Shown here: positions 1 to 9,700 of the stretch, piece by piece
Layout: each line of letters begins with the position of its first letter
Position numbering within the stretch: the first letter of the stretch is position 1
DNA from: Aureibacter tunicatorum
Lineage (GTDB): Bacteria > Bacteroidota > Bacteroidia > Cytophagales > Cyclobacteriaceae
Reading direction: 5' to 3'
NCBI RefSeq assembly: GCF_036492635.1
Contig: NZ_AP025305.1
Location: forward strand, 806,001 to 870,000
Length of the DNA stretch: 64,000 bases
Program-made: the position numbers and the translations under genes
The notes under the pieces: generated by a model
The model's input: only the letters and a program-made list of their open reading frames with translations
Databases searched by the model: none
Told to the model about the DNA's origin: nothing

Positions 1-248
1 CCAATGACCCAAGCCGATGTATTTAGTTTGTTGAGAATTAGAAAGATTATATGCATGACAATAAAGAAGACCATTGTTTGGGCTCCTTTGTCAAAATCAA
101 TGTAACTCAAAAAAACGTAGTATACGATGCTTAAAAAGAAAGTTGTTAATACCGTGTAGAGTAAAAATTTTCTTTTTTGGAATTCCTCTTCGGTCATGCT
201 TGTTTCCGAAGAGATGAAATAGTTAACAATTTTATCCAGTATAACCAT
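1..248 (-). CDS. membrane sensor protein, N-terminal fragment
   Basis: This is an open frame from an ATG (reverse strand) at 248 that runs off the left edge, so only about 82 residues are visible. It has a charged N-terminus (residues 1-27), then two hydrophobic stretches at about 28-48 and 57-72, consistent with the first helices of a multi-pass membrane domain. The pattern (short amphipathic lead, acidic segment, basic patch, then helices) resembles the start of the six-helix GAF sensor at 44208. It may therefore be a sensor or histidine kinase of that type, but the signalling part lies outside the window. It follows the lipoxygenase-like gene on the same strand with a 9-base gap, so the two probably form one transcript. 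Confidence 0.6.
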   Translation of the reverse strand, partial: MVILDKIVNYFISSETSMTEEEFQKRKFLLYTVLTTFFLSIVYYVFLSYIDFDKGAQTMVFFIVMHIIFLILNKLNTSAWVI

Positions 249-257
249 GAGTCTTAT

Positions 258-1751
258 TTAATATTGTATACTTCTTGAAATTTGATCAAGAGGTATAAAG
301 TTCTTTATTCCTCTATTCAGCAATTTTTGTTCGGTTTGCCTTAGATCAGAAAGAAATTCCTGGTTCAAGGTGACTAGTTCGCTGCTGTTGAAGTTATATT
401 GGGTGTTTTTAAGCAATGTCACATTTGTTGGTTTGAAAAATAGCTTTTGGATCATTTTGTATTTAAAAATGTCTACAAATTTACCCAAGTCTTTTTGCTC
501 AAAATCACATTTTTTGCTTTGTGGAGGCTTTACTCTTAGTCTTAAAGGTACTTTGTTGATTTTGATAGTGGAATAATTATAATGATCGGCAGCATGGGCT
601 ATCGAAACATCCCAAATCACTTTAGTTACAGCTCTGGCTAATACCTTTTCATCGCAAATTTCTATTTCATCAGGAAACTCTGGAATCCATTTGGATATAT
701 GCCTGGCCCAAAGTTTTATTTGAGCATATTCTTCCACCGGAATTTTTTTGACCACTTTTGTAACGAATCTTAAAAAAGTGTCAAAGTACTCTTGCAAGAA
801 AATGCCATAGTCAGAGTGTATTTTTCTTGGGGATAGAGTGTATTGGTATAATGGATAGCATGAATTGCCTTCAATGCCTTTATAGCCGGAAACAAGCATG
901 TTTCTAAACCCTTCGGGTTTTCCTACCAATGCTGAGTATGGCATGAATTGGTGGTTTTCAATCGGAGAGTTTGGAGACTCTAAGACGGAAATATTCAATG
1001 CCAGTGTGAACTCAAAGTGTGGATTCATGAGTTTGAACAGCAATGAGTCCTTTGGCAAAGTAGTTTTGCTGATTGCGTTAATGCAGTCAAATGGAAAGTG
1101 AAGCAAAGCGTGTTCAGATAGCACAAGCTTGTAAGTTGCTCCTTGTAGCGTATAGTATTTTGCTAATTCCCAAGCTTTGCCATCATTAGGCGAAAGCACA
1201 AGTCCATTGAATAGCATTAATATGGCGACTACTTCCTTTTTTTTATTTTTAGGGTTTGTTTTAAATAAAGCTACCGTTGGACTAGCATACATGTCTTTTA
1301 ATGGGATGATATGCTTAATAAGCGTTAAGTCGATAATAAAATATTCTCCATTCTCATCTGTCATGTATTCAGCAAAAGCGTCTCTCTTGTCTTTGTCAAT
1401 GCAAGTATGAAGAAATTTGCTGTATGATTCTTCAGTCATTATATAATTGAATTCTTCATCGCTTACTTTGTCTATAGTTGGATTCTTGAATGTGTAAGCT
1501 AAAGCTACTGGCCAGTAGGTAATCATATTTCTAAAATACCTTAGTCCTATATTCCATCTCCATTTGCTTTTTTCCTTTTTGGGTAGATGTAGTACCGCAG
1601 GCGCTTCTCCTAATGGATGCTCGGGCGAAGGTTGTGGCCAAGGACCTTTTCGTTCATAAAGATATTTTTCTTTCGTAAGTGCTTTAGCTTCTATATTTAA
1701 ACGATTTTGGATTTCAGCGTCCAATTCTATTATATCTTCTGAAATATTCAT
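258..1751 (-). CDS. lipoxygenase-fold protein, divergent
   Basis: A 497-residue protein recognised as a distant lipoxygenase relative. The central helix region around residues 212-253 carries the pattern SEHALLH ... LFKLMNPHFEFTL, matching the lipoxygenase stretch where two iron-ligand histidines precede 'hPxxKLLxPHxxxTL'. A second match is at 380-390 (WDVSIAHAADH), where lipoxygenases have an H-x3-H/N ligand pair. The C-terminus, ending ISRSIQY, resembles the family's terminal S-I, but two extra residues follow the isoleucine whose carboxylate is normally an iron ligand. The first histidine pair is H214-x3-H218 rather than H-x4-H. No signal peptide is seen. Family membership is an inference from motifs; fatty-acid dioxygenase activity is uncertain. 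Confidence 0.6.
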   Translation of the reverse strand: MNISEDIIELDAEIQNRLNIEAKALTKEKYLYERKGPWPQPSPEHPLGEAPAVLHLPKKEKSKWRWNIGLRYFRNMITYWPVALAYTFKNPTIDKVSDEEFNYIMTEESYSKFLHTCIDKDKRDAFAEYMTDENGEYFIIDLTLIKHIIPLKDMYASPTVALFKTNPKNKKKEVVAILMLFNGLVLSPNDGKAWELAKYYTLQGATYKLVLSEHALLHFPFDCINAISKTTLPKDSLLFKLMNPHFEFTLALNISVLESPNSPIENHQFMPYSALVGKPEGFRNMLVSGYKGIEGNSCYPLYQYTLSPRKIHSDYGIFLQEYFDTFLRFVTKVVKKIPVEEYAQIKLWARHISKWIPEFPDEIEICDEKVLARAVTKVIWDVSIAHAADHYNYSTIKINKVPLRLRVKPPQSKKCDFEQKDLGKFVDIFKYKMIQKLFFKPTNVTLLKNTQYNFNSSELVTLNQEFLSDLRQTEQKLLNRGIKNFIPLDQISRSIQY

Positions 1752-2122
1752 TGTGTCATTGTTGTGTTATGTGGCTTTCTGCTATGAGTAATAAATAATT
1801 TATTATTAGCGTATGAAAAACCAGTATGTGCTTAGTGCAATGTAATGTTTTGTTCAATGTTTATAAAATTACTGTAAAAATCTAAAAAATAAATAATATT
1901 TATAAAAAAAATACCCTTGAAGGGTGCGTGGGAGTGTCTAAGTGTTACTTGGTAAAGTGATAAGTGTGATTTGTTTGAGTAGAATTCAAATGCAAATATT
2001 CCTTATGATGATATTGTTATTAATTAAGTGAATAAGCTAATTAGCTTTGGTGTTTATTTAGAGACAAGTAGTTAAAATAAGAACTTTAGCTCAAGGAAAT
2101 AAATTTTTTAAATGAGATAAAT
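1752..2122. other. AT-rich divergent intergenic region
   Basis: About 370 bases between the divergently transcribed lipoxygenase-like gene and the small gene at 2123. It presumably holds the promoters of both. I see no convincing TAnnTTTG box, no RNA gene and no open frame worth calling. A short palindrome at 1913-1925 is discussed among the rejected items. Confidence 0.5.
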
Positions 2123-2311
2123 ATGAATGTTAATTTTGAATTAGAAACGCTGGGTTGGATGAACCTCGTAATTACTAGTGAAAAGGGGGTGGAAGTAAAA
2201 ATAGCTCACAGCTCTGATTATGAAGATAAATTTCAAGAATTGTTAGATAAGTTGATTTTTCTCAAAGAAGTCATGTTAGAGGAGAGTTTACTGTATTTTT
2301 CCATACATTGA
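2123..2311 (+). CDS. small hypothetical protein, possibly truncated
   Basis: A 62-residue acidic protein, not firmly recognised. The visible pattern (LGWMNLVIT at 10-18, a charged beta-like segment VEVKIAHSSDYEDKF, then a Leu-rich helix) is reminiscent of small immunity-like proteins of Bacteroidota that continue for another 50-80 residues. This one stops early, so it may be a remnant or N-terminal piece. No signal peptide or membrane segment. It is followed 22 bases later by another small orphan gene on the same strand. The ATG start has no Shine-Dalgarno, as usual in this phylum. Confidence 0.45.
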   Translation: MNVNFELETLGWMNLVITSEKGVEVKIAHSSDYEDKFQELLDKLIFLKEVMLEESLLYFSIH

Positions 2312-2333
2312 CAAAGTAATTTGGTGTGATGAA

Positions 2334-2693
2334 ATGAGTTATTTTTCAATTAATATTGAAATGCGAAATCCGAATTCATTGATTATATTAAAAATTGAGG
2401 AAAGTTATGTGAAGAACACTGATTATCGAGCAGTTCTCTGTGATGTAAGGTTTGAAAGTGAAATTTTATTTACACAAATATTTAGTTCATTAGAGAAAAT
2501 GTATACTCAGTTTGGGTTAGTGGGATATAAAATGGCTTGGGAAGTGGGCAATTTCCCAGTAGCTGAGTTTTTGATATTAAAAGCATGGTTATTTGACTTC
2601 AATTTGGATGCGGAAAAATGTTGTGAGGTAGATGAATGGAGAAGAAAAGTGTCTTCAAATAAAGAATTTGAGCTCTTGAATATGAAATCATAA
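2334..2693 (+). CDS. hypothetical protein, 119 residues
   Basis: A soluble small protein of unknown function. It has an alternating hydrophobic N-terminal beta-like region (residues 1-45), then the segment GLVGYKMAWEVGNFPVAEF and a helical acidic tail. There is no signal peptide, metal motif or membrane helix. It lies 22 bases after another orphan gene, probably in one transcript. The size, composition and pairing would fit an orphan immunity-type protein, but no toxin gene is adjacent, so this is only a guess. Confidence 0.5.
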   Translation: MSYFSINIEMRNPNSLIILKIEESYVKNTDYRAVLCDVRFESEILFTQIFSSLEKMYTQFGLVGYKMAWEVGNFPVAEFLILKAWLFDFNLDAEKCCEVDEWRRKVSSNKEFELLNMKS

Positions 2694-2867
2694 AAAGTGA
2701 CTCCATTGCATTGTGAACTATAGGAATTAGATCTCTTCGCCAGTGTAAAGTTGATGACTTATATTTAATTCCAGCGACTAGCTATTACAATAATTAATAT
2801 TCAGAAGCTTTGGCATAACTTGAACTTTTTAGGAACCTGATGAAAATAGCAGAGTATGATAACAAAA

Positions 2868-2886
2868 CGCAGGTTACAAACCTGCG
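2868..2886 (-). terminator. intrinsic terminator of the GAF/PAS gene
   Basis: Perfect 8-bp stem (CGCAGGTT / AACCTGCG) with a 3-base loop. On the reverse strand it is followed by TTTTGTT. It lies about 45 bases beyond the stop of the reverse-strand gene at 2933-4639. Confidence 0.75.
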
Positions 2887-2932
2887 CTGATATGTCTATT
2901 TAGCCACCTTTGTCTGATTATAATGTTCAAGA

Positions 2933-4639
2933 TTAATTTAAAGGTCTGCAAATACAGATTATTTTAGTCATGACATTGTTGTTGTTCATGAATGGAAGGT
3001 AATTGACATCGAATTTGACTGCGTTTCCATTGGGGGTTTCATTAATCACTTGCCTTTGGTATTTGCCGTATTTGTCCACAGTGTCCCATAATTCTTTGTG
3101 GCTTTTATTATCGCTGACATCCAATTTGAAGTTGTCTATATTATTATGTATCACATTTTCGATTTTCTGTTCGGCGACTTTTAGCATAAATTCATTTGCA
3201 TGATATATAGTGCCTTCTTTGTCAAACTCAAGAATTCCCATAATCTGATTGATGGCATTGGTAATGCCAAATAATTCGTCTTTCTGATGATGCAATTCCT
3301 CTTGGATGGAGTTCATTTCTTCCATCTGTTGTCTCAATTCCTCCTCTTGTGTTTGAATTTCTTCAAGAGATTTAGCCAATTGTATTTCTTTTTCTTTGCC
3401 GTCTGTGATATCCTGTGCGATATTGATGATTTTGATTACTTTGTTATGATCGCTCATTATAGGAGTGAAGCTTTCCCTTACCCATTTGTAAACTTTGCCA
3501 ACTGGTACTCTTGTCGTCATGGAAATGGATTTGCCTTCATCAAAGCATGGATGATATTCAAAGCCAACTCTTTTTTGCCCTAAAACTTCTGATAATGTGA
3601 CTTGGAACAAATCGCATACATATTGATTGGCATCTAACACGATTCCTTGAGGGGATAGTTCCGCGTATATTGTGTTTGATTTTATGGCGTTTAATGTTGA
3701 ATCATGTTTCTTGACTTGTAGAGAGAGTTCATTTTTAGATTCATTGATCTCTTGGGTTTGTCTGGTTACTTCAGATTCTAGATTGTCTTTTAGCCTAATG
3801 AGCTCATTCTGCTTTTTACTCATCTCTTCTTGGATCGCTTTAAGCTCTTCGGTATTTTGCCTCAGCTCCTCCTCTTGAGCTTTGAGCATTTCTGTTTGCT
3901 CTTGCGATTCATGGAGGAGCTTTTGAGTTTCGAGCGTATTGTTAATGTTGAAAATGGATGCGCCGATATAGCTTCCCAGCAACTCCAAGAATTTTATGAC
4001 ATGAGGTTTGAGGATTTGAAAACTAGCAATTTCTATTACACCTAGGATTTTTTCGTTTTGATGCACGGGGAAGATGAAAATGTTTTTGGGTTTAGCTTCT
4101 CCAAGGCCCGAACCGATGCTGATATATGAGTCGGGAACGTCCGTCAAGTAAATCGACTTTTTGTTTAGTACCACTTCTCCCGTGATGCTGGCGTTTAGTT
4201 CAAGGATTTTTTCAGTATGCTTCTTTCTGCCATAGGCTATGCGACTGATTTGCTTCAATAGCTTTTCAGGGCCTTTTTCCTCCAGAATAAAGAAGGACCC
4301 TTGGTTGGCATTCACATATTCAATGATTTTTCTTAAAATGGAGTCGCCAAGAGCTTCGAAAGTATCGAATTTCTCTCGAAGGATATTGTTGAATATCGCA
4401 AGTCCTTCAGTTTCCCATATTCTCAGATTATTGGCTTCATCAGCTAGGAGGATTTCGTTATGTAGACCTTTGAGTGCTTGTTGGATATTTGAGTTGGAAG
4501 AAAATTTGATGCTTTCTTTCTTCTTTTTAATGTTTTTGATGACTTTAGAAACATTATTTAGTTCGGTTTCATTTTTTTTCTGATACTGGATCAGCTCATT
4601 GTATTTGTTGGCGCTTAGTATTTTAAAGGGGATTTTCAT
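2933..4639 (-). CDS. GAF-PAS-PAS coiled-coil sensor protein without kinase domain
   Basis: A 568-residue cytoplasmic signalling protein. Residues 1-75 form a charged helix. Residues about 85-235 form a GAF domain (YVNANQGSFFIL, SGLGEAKPK, GVIEIASF). Residues 237-310 are a long coiled coil with QEEELRQN heptads. About 315-415 is a PAS domain ending in the PAC-like INIAQDITDGKEKE. Residues 418-455 are a second coiled coil with a near-identical QEEELRQQMEEM repeat. About 458-567 is a second PAS domain at the C-terminus. No histidine kinase, GGDEF, cyclase or phosphatase domain follows, so the output must be another protein or the conformation itself. The GAF domain and heptads closely resemble those at 44208. 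It appears monocistronic, with its own terminator. Confidence 0.85.
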   Translation of the reverse strand: MKIPFKILSANKYNELIQYQKKNETELNNVSKVIKNIKKKKESIKFSSNSNIQQALKGLHNEILLADEANNLRIWETEGLAIFNNILREKFDTFEALGDSILRKIIEYVNANQGSFFILEEKGPEKLLKQISRIAYGRKKHTEKILELNASITGEVVLNKKSIYLTDVPDSYISIGSGLGEAKPKNIFIFPVHQNEKILGVIEIASFQILKPHVIKFLELLGSYIGASIFNINNTLETQKLLHESQEQTEMLKAQEEELRQNTEELKAIQEEMSKKQNELIRLKDNLESEVTRQTQEINESKNELSLQVKKHDSTLNAIKSNTIYAELSPQGIVLDANQYVCDLFQVTLSEVLGQKRVGFEYHPCFDEGKSISMTTRVPVGKVYKWVRESFTPIMSDHNKVIKIINIAQDITDGKEKEIQLAKSLEEIQTQEEELRQQMEEMNSIQEELHHQKDELFGITNAINQIMGILEFDKEGTIYHANEFMLKVAEQKIENVIHNNIDNFKLDVSDNKSHKELWDTVDKYGKYQRQVINETPNGNAVKFDVNYLPFMNNNNVMTKIICICRPLN

Positions 4640-4909
4640 GTTGAATTACTATTAAAAAAATGTAGGTAAAAACTAAGATTTAATAGGCTTTAATAATAGT
4701 AAAGAAAACGGAAACGTGTGATGTTGAGTTGGTGTTTGATATTATTTACTTTATATAGATATATAGATTGTTACTTTAGTCTATATTTATTTTTATCTAT
4801 ATGAAATATGTCATTGTTTGTCACATTTTGTGTTTGAAACCAAGCAAATTCTTTTATCCATTAGGGATTAGGATTAATTTTAGAACTCAAAAGCGAGCTA
4901 GCTTAAATT

Positions 4910-6406
4910 TTAAAGATTGAAAGATAGAAAGTCAATAATATCTCCAGCATTCATGCTCTCTTCATTCAAGTTTTGTTTGGCAAGATCGCCGGCGAGTCCG
5001 TGGAGATAAACGCCTAGAAGTGCAGCGTCCAATGCGGAAGAACCTTTTGCTCTTAAACCTGTGATCAGTCCGGTCAAAATATCTCCGCTTCCGCCTTTGG
5101 CCATGCCGGGGTTTCCTGTGCTATTGAAAAAAAGTTCGCCATTTGAATTGGCAATTGAAGTATGGGCACCTTTTACTATCACGATGCCATTGATGCGTTT
5201 GGCTAGTTTTTTCTGTAATTCAAGTTTTTCAAAATCGTTGTTCCATGCACCTGCCAAGCGTTCAAATTCTTTGGGATGAGGTGTTAGTATGCTTCCTTCG
5301 GGGAGAGAATCGAGAATTTCTTGGTGCTCTGATAATATATTCAATGCATCGGCGTCAAGAATAAGCGGAGGAAGTTTGTCTCTGCTAAGCAAATCTTTCA
5401 AAGCTCTCACTGTAATGGCATCTTTGCCTATGCCCGGACCAATTCCCAAAGCGCTATGTTTATCTGATGGCTCAATGCTAGAAATAATGTTAATCCCCTC
5501 ATCAGGTATAACCATGGCTTCAGGCGCTGATAGCTGAATAAAATCAGCAAGCTTTGAAGGAACTTGTGTAGTGACAAGGCCAGCTCCGCTTTTTAGACAT
5601 GCTTGGGTGCATAATATTGCAGCTCCAGCTTTGCCTTTTTCACCAGCGACTAATAAAGCGTGGCCGTGAGTTCCTTTATGGTCGAATTTGGATCGGGAAG
5701 GACTGATATTTTGAATGAAGTTGCTGTCTACATAGTAATTATTGGAAATAAAGTTATCTATAGCAGTTTTATGTAGTCCGATATTGACTATTTCCCATTG
5801 ACCAACCCATATGAAATTCTCAGGAAGCAAAAAGGCAAGTTTAGGGATTTGAAAAGTAATCGTATGATCTGCTTTGAACGCGATATTGGATTCCATAGGA
5901 GAGTCGCAATATAATCCTGTGGAAATATCTATAGCGAATTTAATTGCCGAGGATTGGTTAGCGCATTCGACAATATCTTTTAACAAGCCTTTTAAAGGTC
6001 TGTCAAGACCTGAACCCAGCATCCCATCAATTATGACTTTAGATGATATGATTTCTTTTTGAATTTGCTTGATTTGATTTGTTTCCAGAAGAGGTGCCCC
6101 AATGGATTTTAATTTTTTAAGGTTGATTTGATGGTCTTCTGTGGAGGATGAGCTGTGCTTGATGTTCACAACTTTAACATGATAACCATAAAATAGCAAC
6201 AGTCGAGCGATTGCGAGTCCGTCTCCACCGTTATTTCCTTGACCGCAAAGAATAAGAATCTTACTTTTCTTGTCCGGAATCAAAGACATGAATTTTAAAG
6301 TGAAGGCTCTTGAGGCGTTTTCCATTAGGTCAATGGATCTGATAGGAGTGTTTTTTATCGTAAGAGCGTCGATTTCTTTTATCGTTTTGGCAGGAAATAT
6401 TTTCAT
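4910..6406 (-). CDS. nnr: bifunctional NAD(P)H-hydrate epimerase / ADP-dependent dehydratase
   Basis: A 498-residue two-domain repair enzyme of normal family length. The N-terminal YjeF domain (about 1-215) epimerises R- and S-NAD(P)HX and shows the nucleotide-binding GQGNNGGDGLAIARLL. The C-terminal ribokinase-like domain (about 225-498) dehydrates S-NAD(P)HX using ADP or ATP and shows GPGIGKD, ILDADALNIL and the anion-hole motif GNPGMAKGGSGD. Together they restore damaged nicotinamide cofactors in the cytoplasm. The start is an ATG just upstream of IFPAKTIKEID, typical for the family. It stands alone between the GAF/PAS gene (270 bases away) and a terminator upstream. Confidence 0.95.
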   Translation of the reverse strand: MKIFPAKTIKEIDALTIKNTPIRSIDLMENASRAFTLKFMSLIPDKKSKILILCGQGNNGGDGLAIARLLLFYGYHVKVVNIKHSSSSTEDHQINLKKLKSIGAPLLETNQIKQIQKEIISSKVIIDGMLGSGLDRPLKGLLKDIVECANQSSAIKFAIDISTGLYCDSPMESNIAFKADHTITFQIPKLAFLLPENFIWVGQWEIVNIGLHKTAIDNFISNNYYVDSNFIQNISPSRSKFDHKGTHGHALLVAGEKGKAGAAILCTQACLKSGAGLVTTQVPSKLADFIQLSAPEAMVIPDEGINIISSIEPSDKHSALGIGPGIGKDAITVRALKDLLSRDKLPPLILDADALNILSEHQEILDSLPEGSILTPHPKEFERLAGAWNNDFEKLELQKKLAKRINGIVIVKGAHTSIANSNGELFFNSTGNPGMAKGGSGDILTGLITGLRAKGSSALDAALLGVYLHGLAGDLAKQNLNEESMNAGDIIDFLSFNL

Positions 6407-6479
6407 GAGCTTGTCTTGGGGGCGTAGGTGGTTTACTATTTAATCGAAAATCAGCGCTTTGATGTTGACCGAAAAGTGT

Positions 6480-6514
6480 AAAAAAAAAAGCTATTCTCAA
6501 TAATGAGAATAGCT
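6480..6514 (-). terminator. strong intrinsic terminator, reverse strand
   Basis: An 11-bp perfect stem (AGCTATTCTCA / TGAGAATAGCT) with a 4-base loop. The A-run at 6480-6488 reads as U9 on the reverse strand. It ends the transcript of the 42-residue gene just upstream and shields nnr from it. Confidence 0.85.
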
Positions 6515-6542
6515 AATGTCTTGCGGCGCGACCACACAAAAA

Positions 6543-6671
6543 CTAGTCGTGTGATTTTGGAGATTTTTGCCCAAGGATATCCAAAGCAACACATGCTTTG
6601 ACGAATCCTACAAGGATCAAGAAAATCCAAATAAATGTATTAGCGCCTTCTCCTATTGGTGCATCTAACAT
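6543..6671 (-). CDS. small single-pass membrane protein, 42 residues
   Basis: A short open frame starting with ATG and ending TAG, with one hydrophobic helix at residues 13-31 (NTFIWIFLILVGF) and a polar C-terminal tail. It sits between the AsmA-like gene upstream on the same strand and a strong terminator 29 bases downstream, which supports transcription. No family is recognised. It could be a conserved small membrane protein or the tail of the AsmA transcript. Confidence 0.5.
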   Translation of the reverse strand: MLDAPIGEGANTFIWIFLILVGFVKACVALDILGQKSPKSHD

Positions 6672-6773
6672 GGTGATTATTGTTTAAGTTTACCCAAAAC
6701 TAGTAAAAAATATCGCAATAATGAATATTTCTCGAAGCAATATGAGCGATAGGCATAATTGATAATTAAACAT

Positions 6774-9700
6774 TTAAGAAGTTTTGTCCTTCTTTTTGTT
6801 TTTCTTGGCTTTCTTTTTTCCGATGCCAATATTGTAATCATCCATATTGCCTTTTACATTGACAGTTATATATGCTCCCTTGCTTGCTTTTTGAATTTCA
6901 TCCTCTCCATCTTTTTCTTTTTTCTTTTTACTGACAAGCATGTTCCAAGCAACACTTCGTATAAGCTTCAATGGCACGTCTACATAGTATTCCATGTTCA
7001 TGTTAAGATCTTGCTCTCCCGAGAATTTAATATGTCCGATGGTGGAATTGATGTCCATTTTGGGAATAACAAGTTTAGCGTCTTCAAGCACAAAACTGTT
7101 TTTTATTTCATCAAATTTGACATTGCTCAAATCCTTATTGCCAAAATAGCTTGATAGCATTTCCATTGGGGCGAAGTCTTTGACTCTTCCGTTTTTGAGC
7201 GATGCCTCGACTTTTGCTTCGCTTTTGCCAAGGTCTACAGTTAAATCAGGATTGATTGTAAGGTTCGAAGTCAATTTAGCGTCCAATGTGCCTTCAAAAT
7301 TACGAGTAAAGTCAATGTCAATATCTTCGTAAGTCATCTTGAACTTCATGTCTTCGATATTCATACCAAGTATCGAAGCCGAGCTGTTGATTTTAATACT
7401 GTCTTTTTGACTGCCGTCAATGAAACCATTTATGATCATGTCTCCTTTAGCGATATTGTATGAAAGGTTTTCAAGGTCGATTTTTTTATTTTTTGAAGTG
7501 ATAGTTCCATTCATTCTTTTAATATCATAGTCTAGGAAGTGAATTTCATCGATATTCGCTTCGAAGACGAGATTTGGCAAATTGTTTTTGAAGAGCTTTC
7601 TTTCTCCGCTTTTAAGGCTTTGTTGTTGCAATTCGATAAGCTCTTCTTCGCTTGACGCATTCTTGCTCTCAGGTAAATGAAAACTCATGAGTTCGTTCAA
7701 GTCCAGCGCTTTGGCATTGAATGCGAATTCGCCTTTGAGAAGTTCAGGCAAGTTTTCTTTTTTCGCTTTGTCAAAGTCTTTCAGGTGAGCAGTAAAGCTA
7801 AAGTCGCTTTTGCCTAGCTTGCCTTTGAATTCCGAGACGTCAATGTTTCCTTTGTCAAGATTGATGTTGAATTTGAAATCTCTCAAAGCCAAAGGGTAGA
7901 ATTTAGTAGTGCCTTCAAGCGCATTGATATAAACGCTGGCTTTTGGCAAAGCTTTTTCTTGTGTGGAGTCATTTAACGCGATAATCTCATGATTTGAAAT
8001 TTTCATTCCGCCATTGATATGGAATGAGCTTAAAGCTTCTTTGTCATATGGAGATGGTAGTATGCTATTGCCATTGTAAACGGTTAAATCTTCCATTTTC
8101 ATTTGCTTGGATTCGATATCAAATCCGAATTCCATCATTTGCAATGAATCTCGATTGTTTTTGAAAATGGCGTCGAAGTTATTGATCCCAGCGATAAGTT
8201 TAAAGTCGCTGTCTCCAATGACTCCTTCAAGTTTTTTTATTCCCATAGCTTTTCCTTTGATTCCCATGATTCCATGCAGGTTTTTAAGGTCTGCCATATT
8301 TTTGAGATCCATGCTCCAGTTTTCGATTTCAAAGGAGAACTCGGGAAGCTTTTTATTCAGCAGGTCAGTGGAAAGAACTTTTGCATTGCAAACAAGGTGA
8401 AAGTTGTCGATTTCTTCATCTATGGAATTTGACAATGTTGAGTCCGGGCTTAGCAATTCGCTTAATATCAATTTTTCCGCATTGATGTCTAATTTGGCTT
8501 TTATCACTTCTTTCGTTCCATATATCAGTGAACTAAAATTCGCGACATTGCCGTTGACTTTGACTTTGTTTTCTCCCAAACTTGCTTGGAGGTTATGAAT
8601 GCCTACTAGGTTTTCATATAAATAAAAGACTCCATTAATGTTTTGTATGGGTTTGTCATAGTGTTCTGACTTGAAAGATATGTTCTTTAATATGATTCCA
8701 TTTTTTTTCGAGTCTTTTAGTAAATCTTTTGAATGAATGTTATCAAGATTTATGGTTTGGTCAAAATCCACCACAGCTTGCAATTGTCCATCCAGATCCG
8801 ATATGCCTTGCAGGTCAAGAATCTTTTCCCAACCTTTAAGATCCAAATCAGCATTGATTTTGGCGATGACATGAGGATTTTTAAGGTTATTGGCTTTCAA
8901 ATAGGCGTTAAACTGTCCTTTTGAAGATGTTCCTTCGAGTTTATCAATCAATACGGTACTGCTTTCCAATGTATTGCTGTCTCCATTGTCAAAGTGCATT
9001 GATAAGTTGAAATCTCTCAGGCTGACATTGGTCTCAGTGGAAGAAAATGCGATGTCATCCAGTTTGATGTCAACATCTATGTGAGGATGTTGGCCTTTGG
9101 TTGGTCCTTTCGCGGAGGCAGTAATGCTCACGGAGCCATTTTCATGTTTTATTCTCTTGAGGGCTTTTTGTTGGTATGAGAGCAAACTGAGCACTGACTG
9201 TATGTCAGGTTGAGTTGCTTCTATTTTGGCATCAACATAACCATCATTCAAAGCGTCATAATAGCCGGACAAGTTAAAGGCCGCTGCGTCTAATATAAGA
9301 GTGGAGGGGGCCAAGTCAAATCGTTTTTGACTTCTATCGAAAGTCGCGGATGTGTTAAGCTGAAGCTTTTTGCCTTTGCCTAAGATTTTATTATTCATTG
9401 CTACGCCAAGAAGCTCAATGTCGATATCCAAATTCAAGTTGACATTTTCGGGTTGGAATTGGAATGACGTAGTTATATTGTCGATTTTAAAAGCGGTTCT
9501 GCTTTCTTTTTTCTTATTTTCAAGATCGATGATGATATTGTCCAAAGAGACCTTTTGAATATCAACCAATAAGTTTTCAAAGTTTGCTTTAGCAGTATCC
9601 GTTTGCGCTTGTTGGCTTGTGTCAGCGGCAAGGATGTCAAATCCTAAAGCATTGCTAAGATTAAGCGTTCCATCTTCATGTTTTCTCAGTCCGATATAGC

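Noticed and set aside
1913-1925. Palindrome ACCCTT-G-AAGGGT with an A-run at its left side
   Set aside because: On the reverse strand it would look like a terminator, but no reverse-strand gene lies upstream of it and the loop is too tight.
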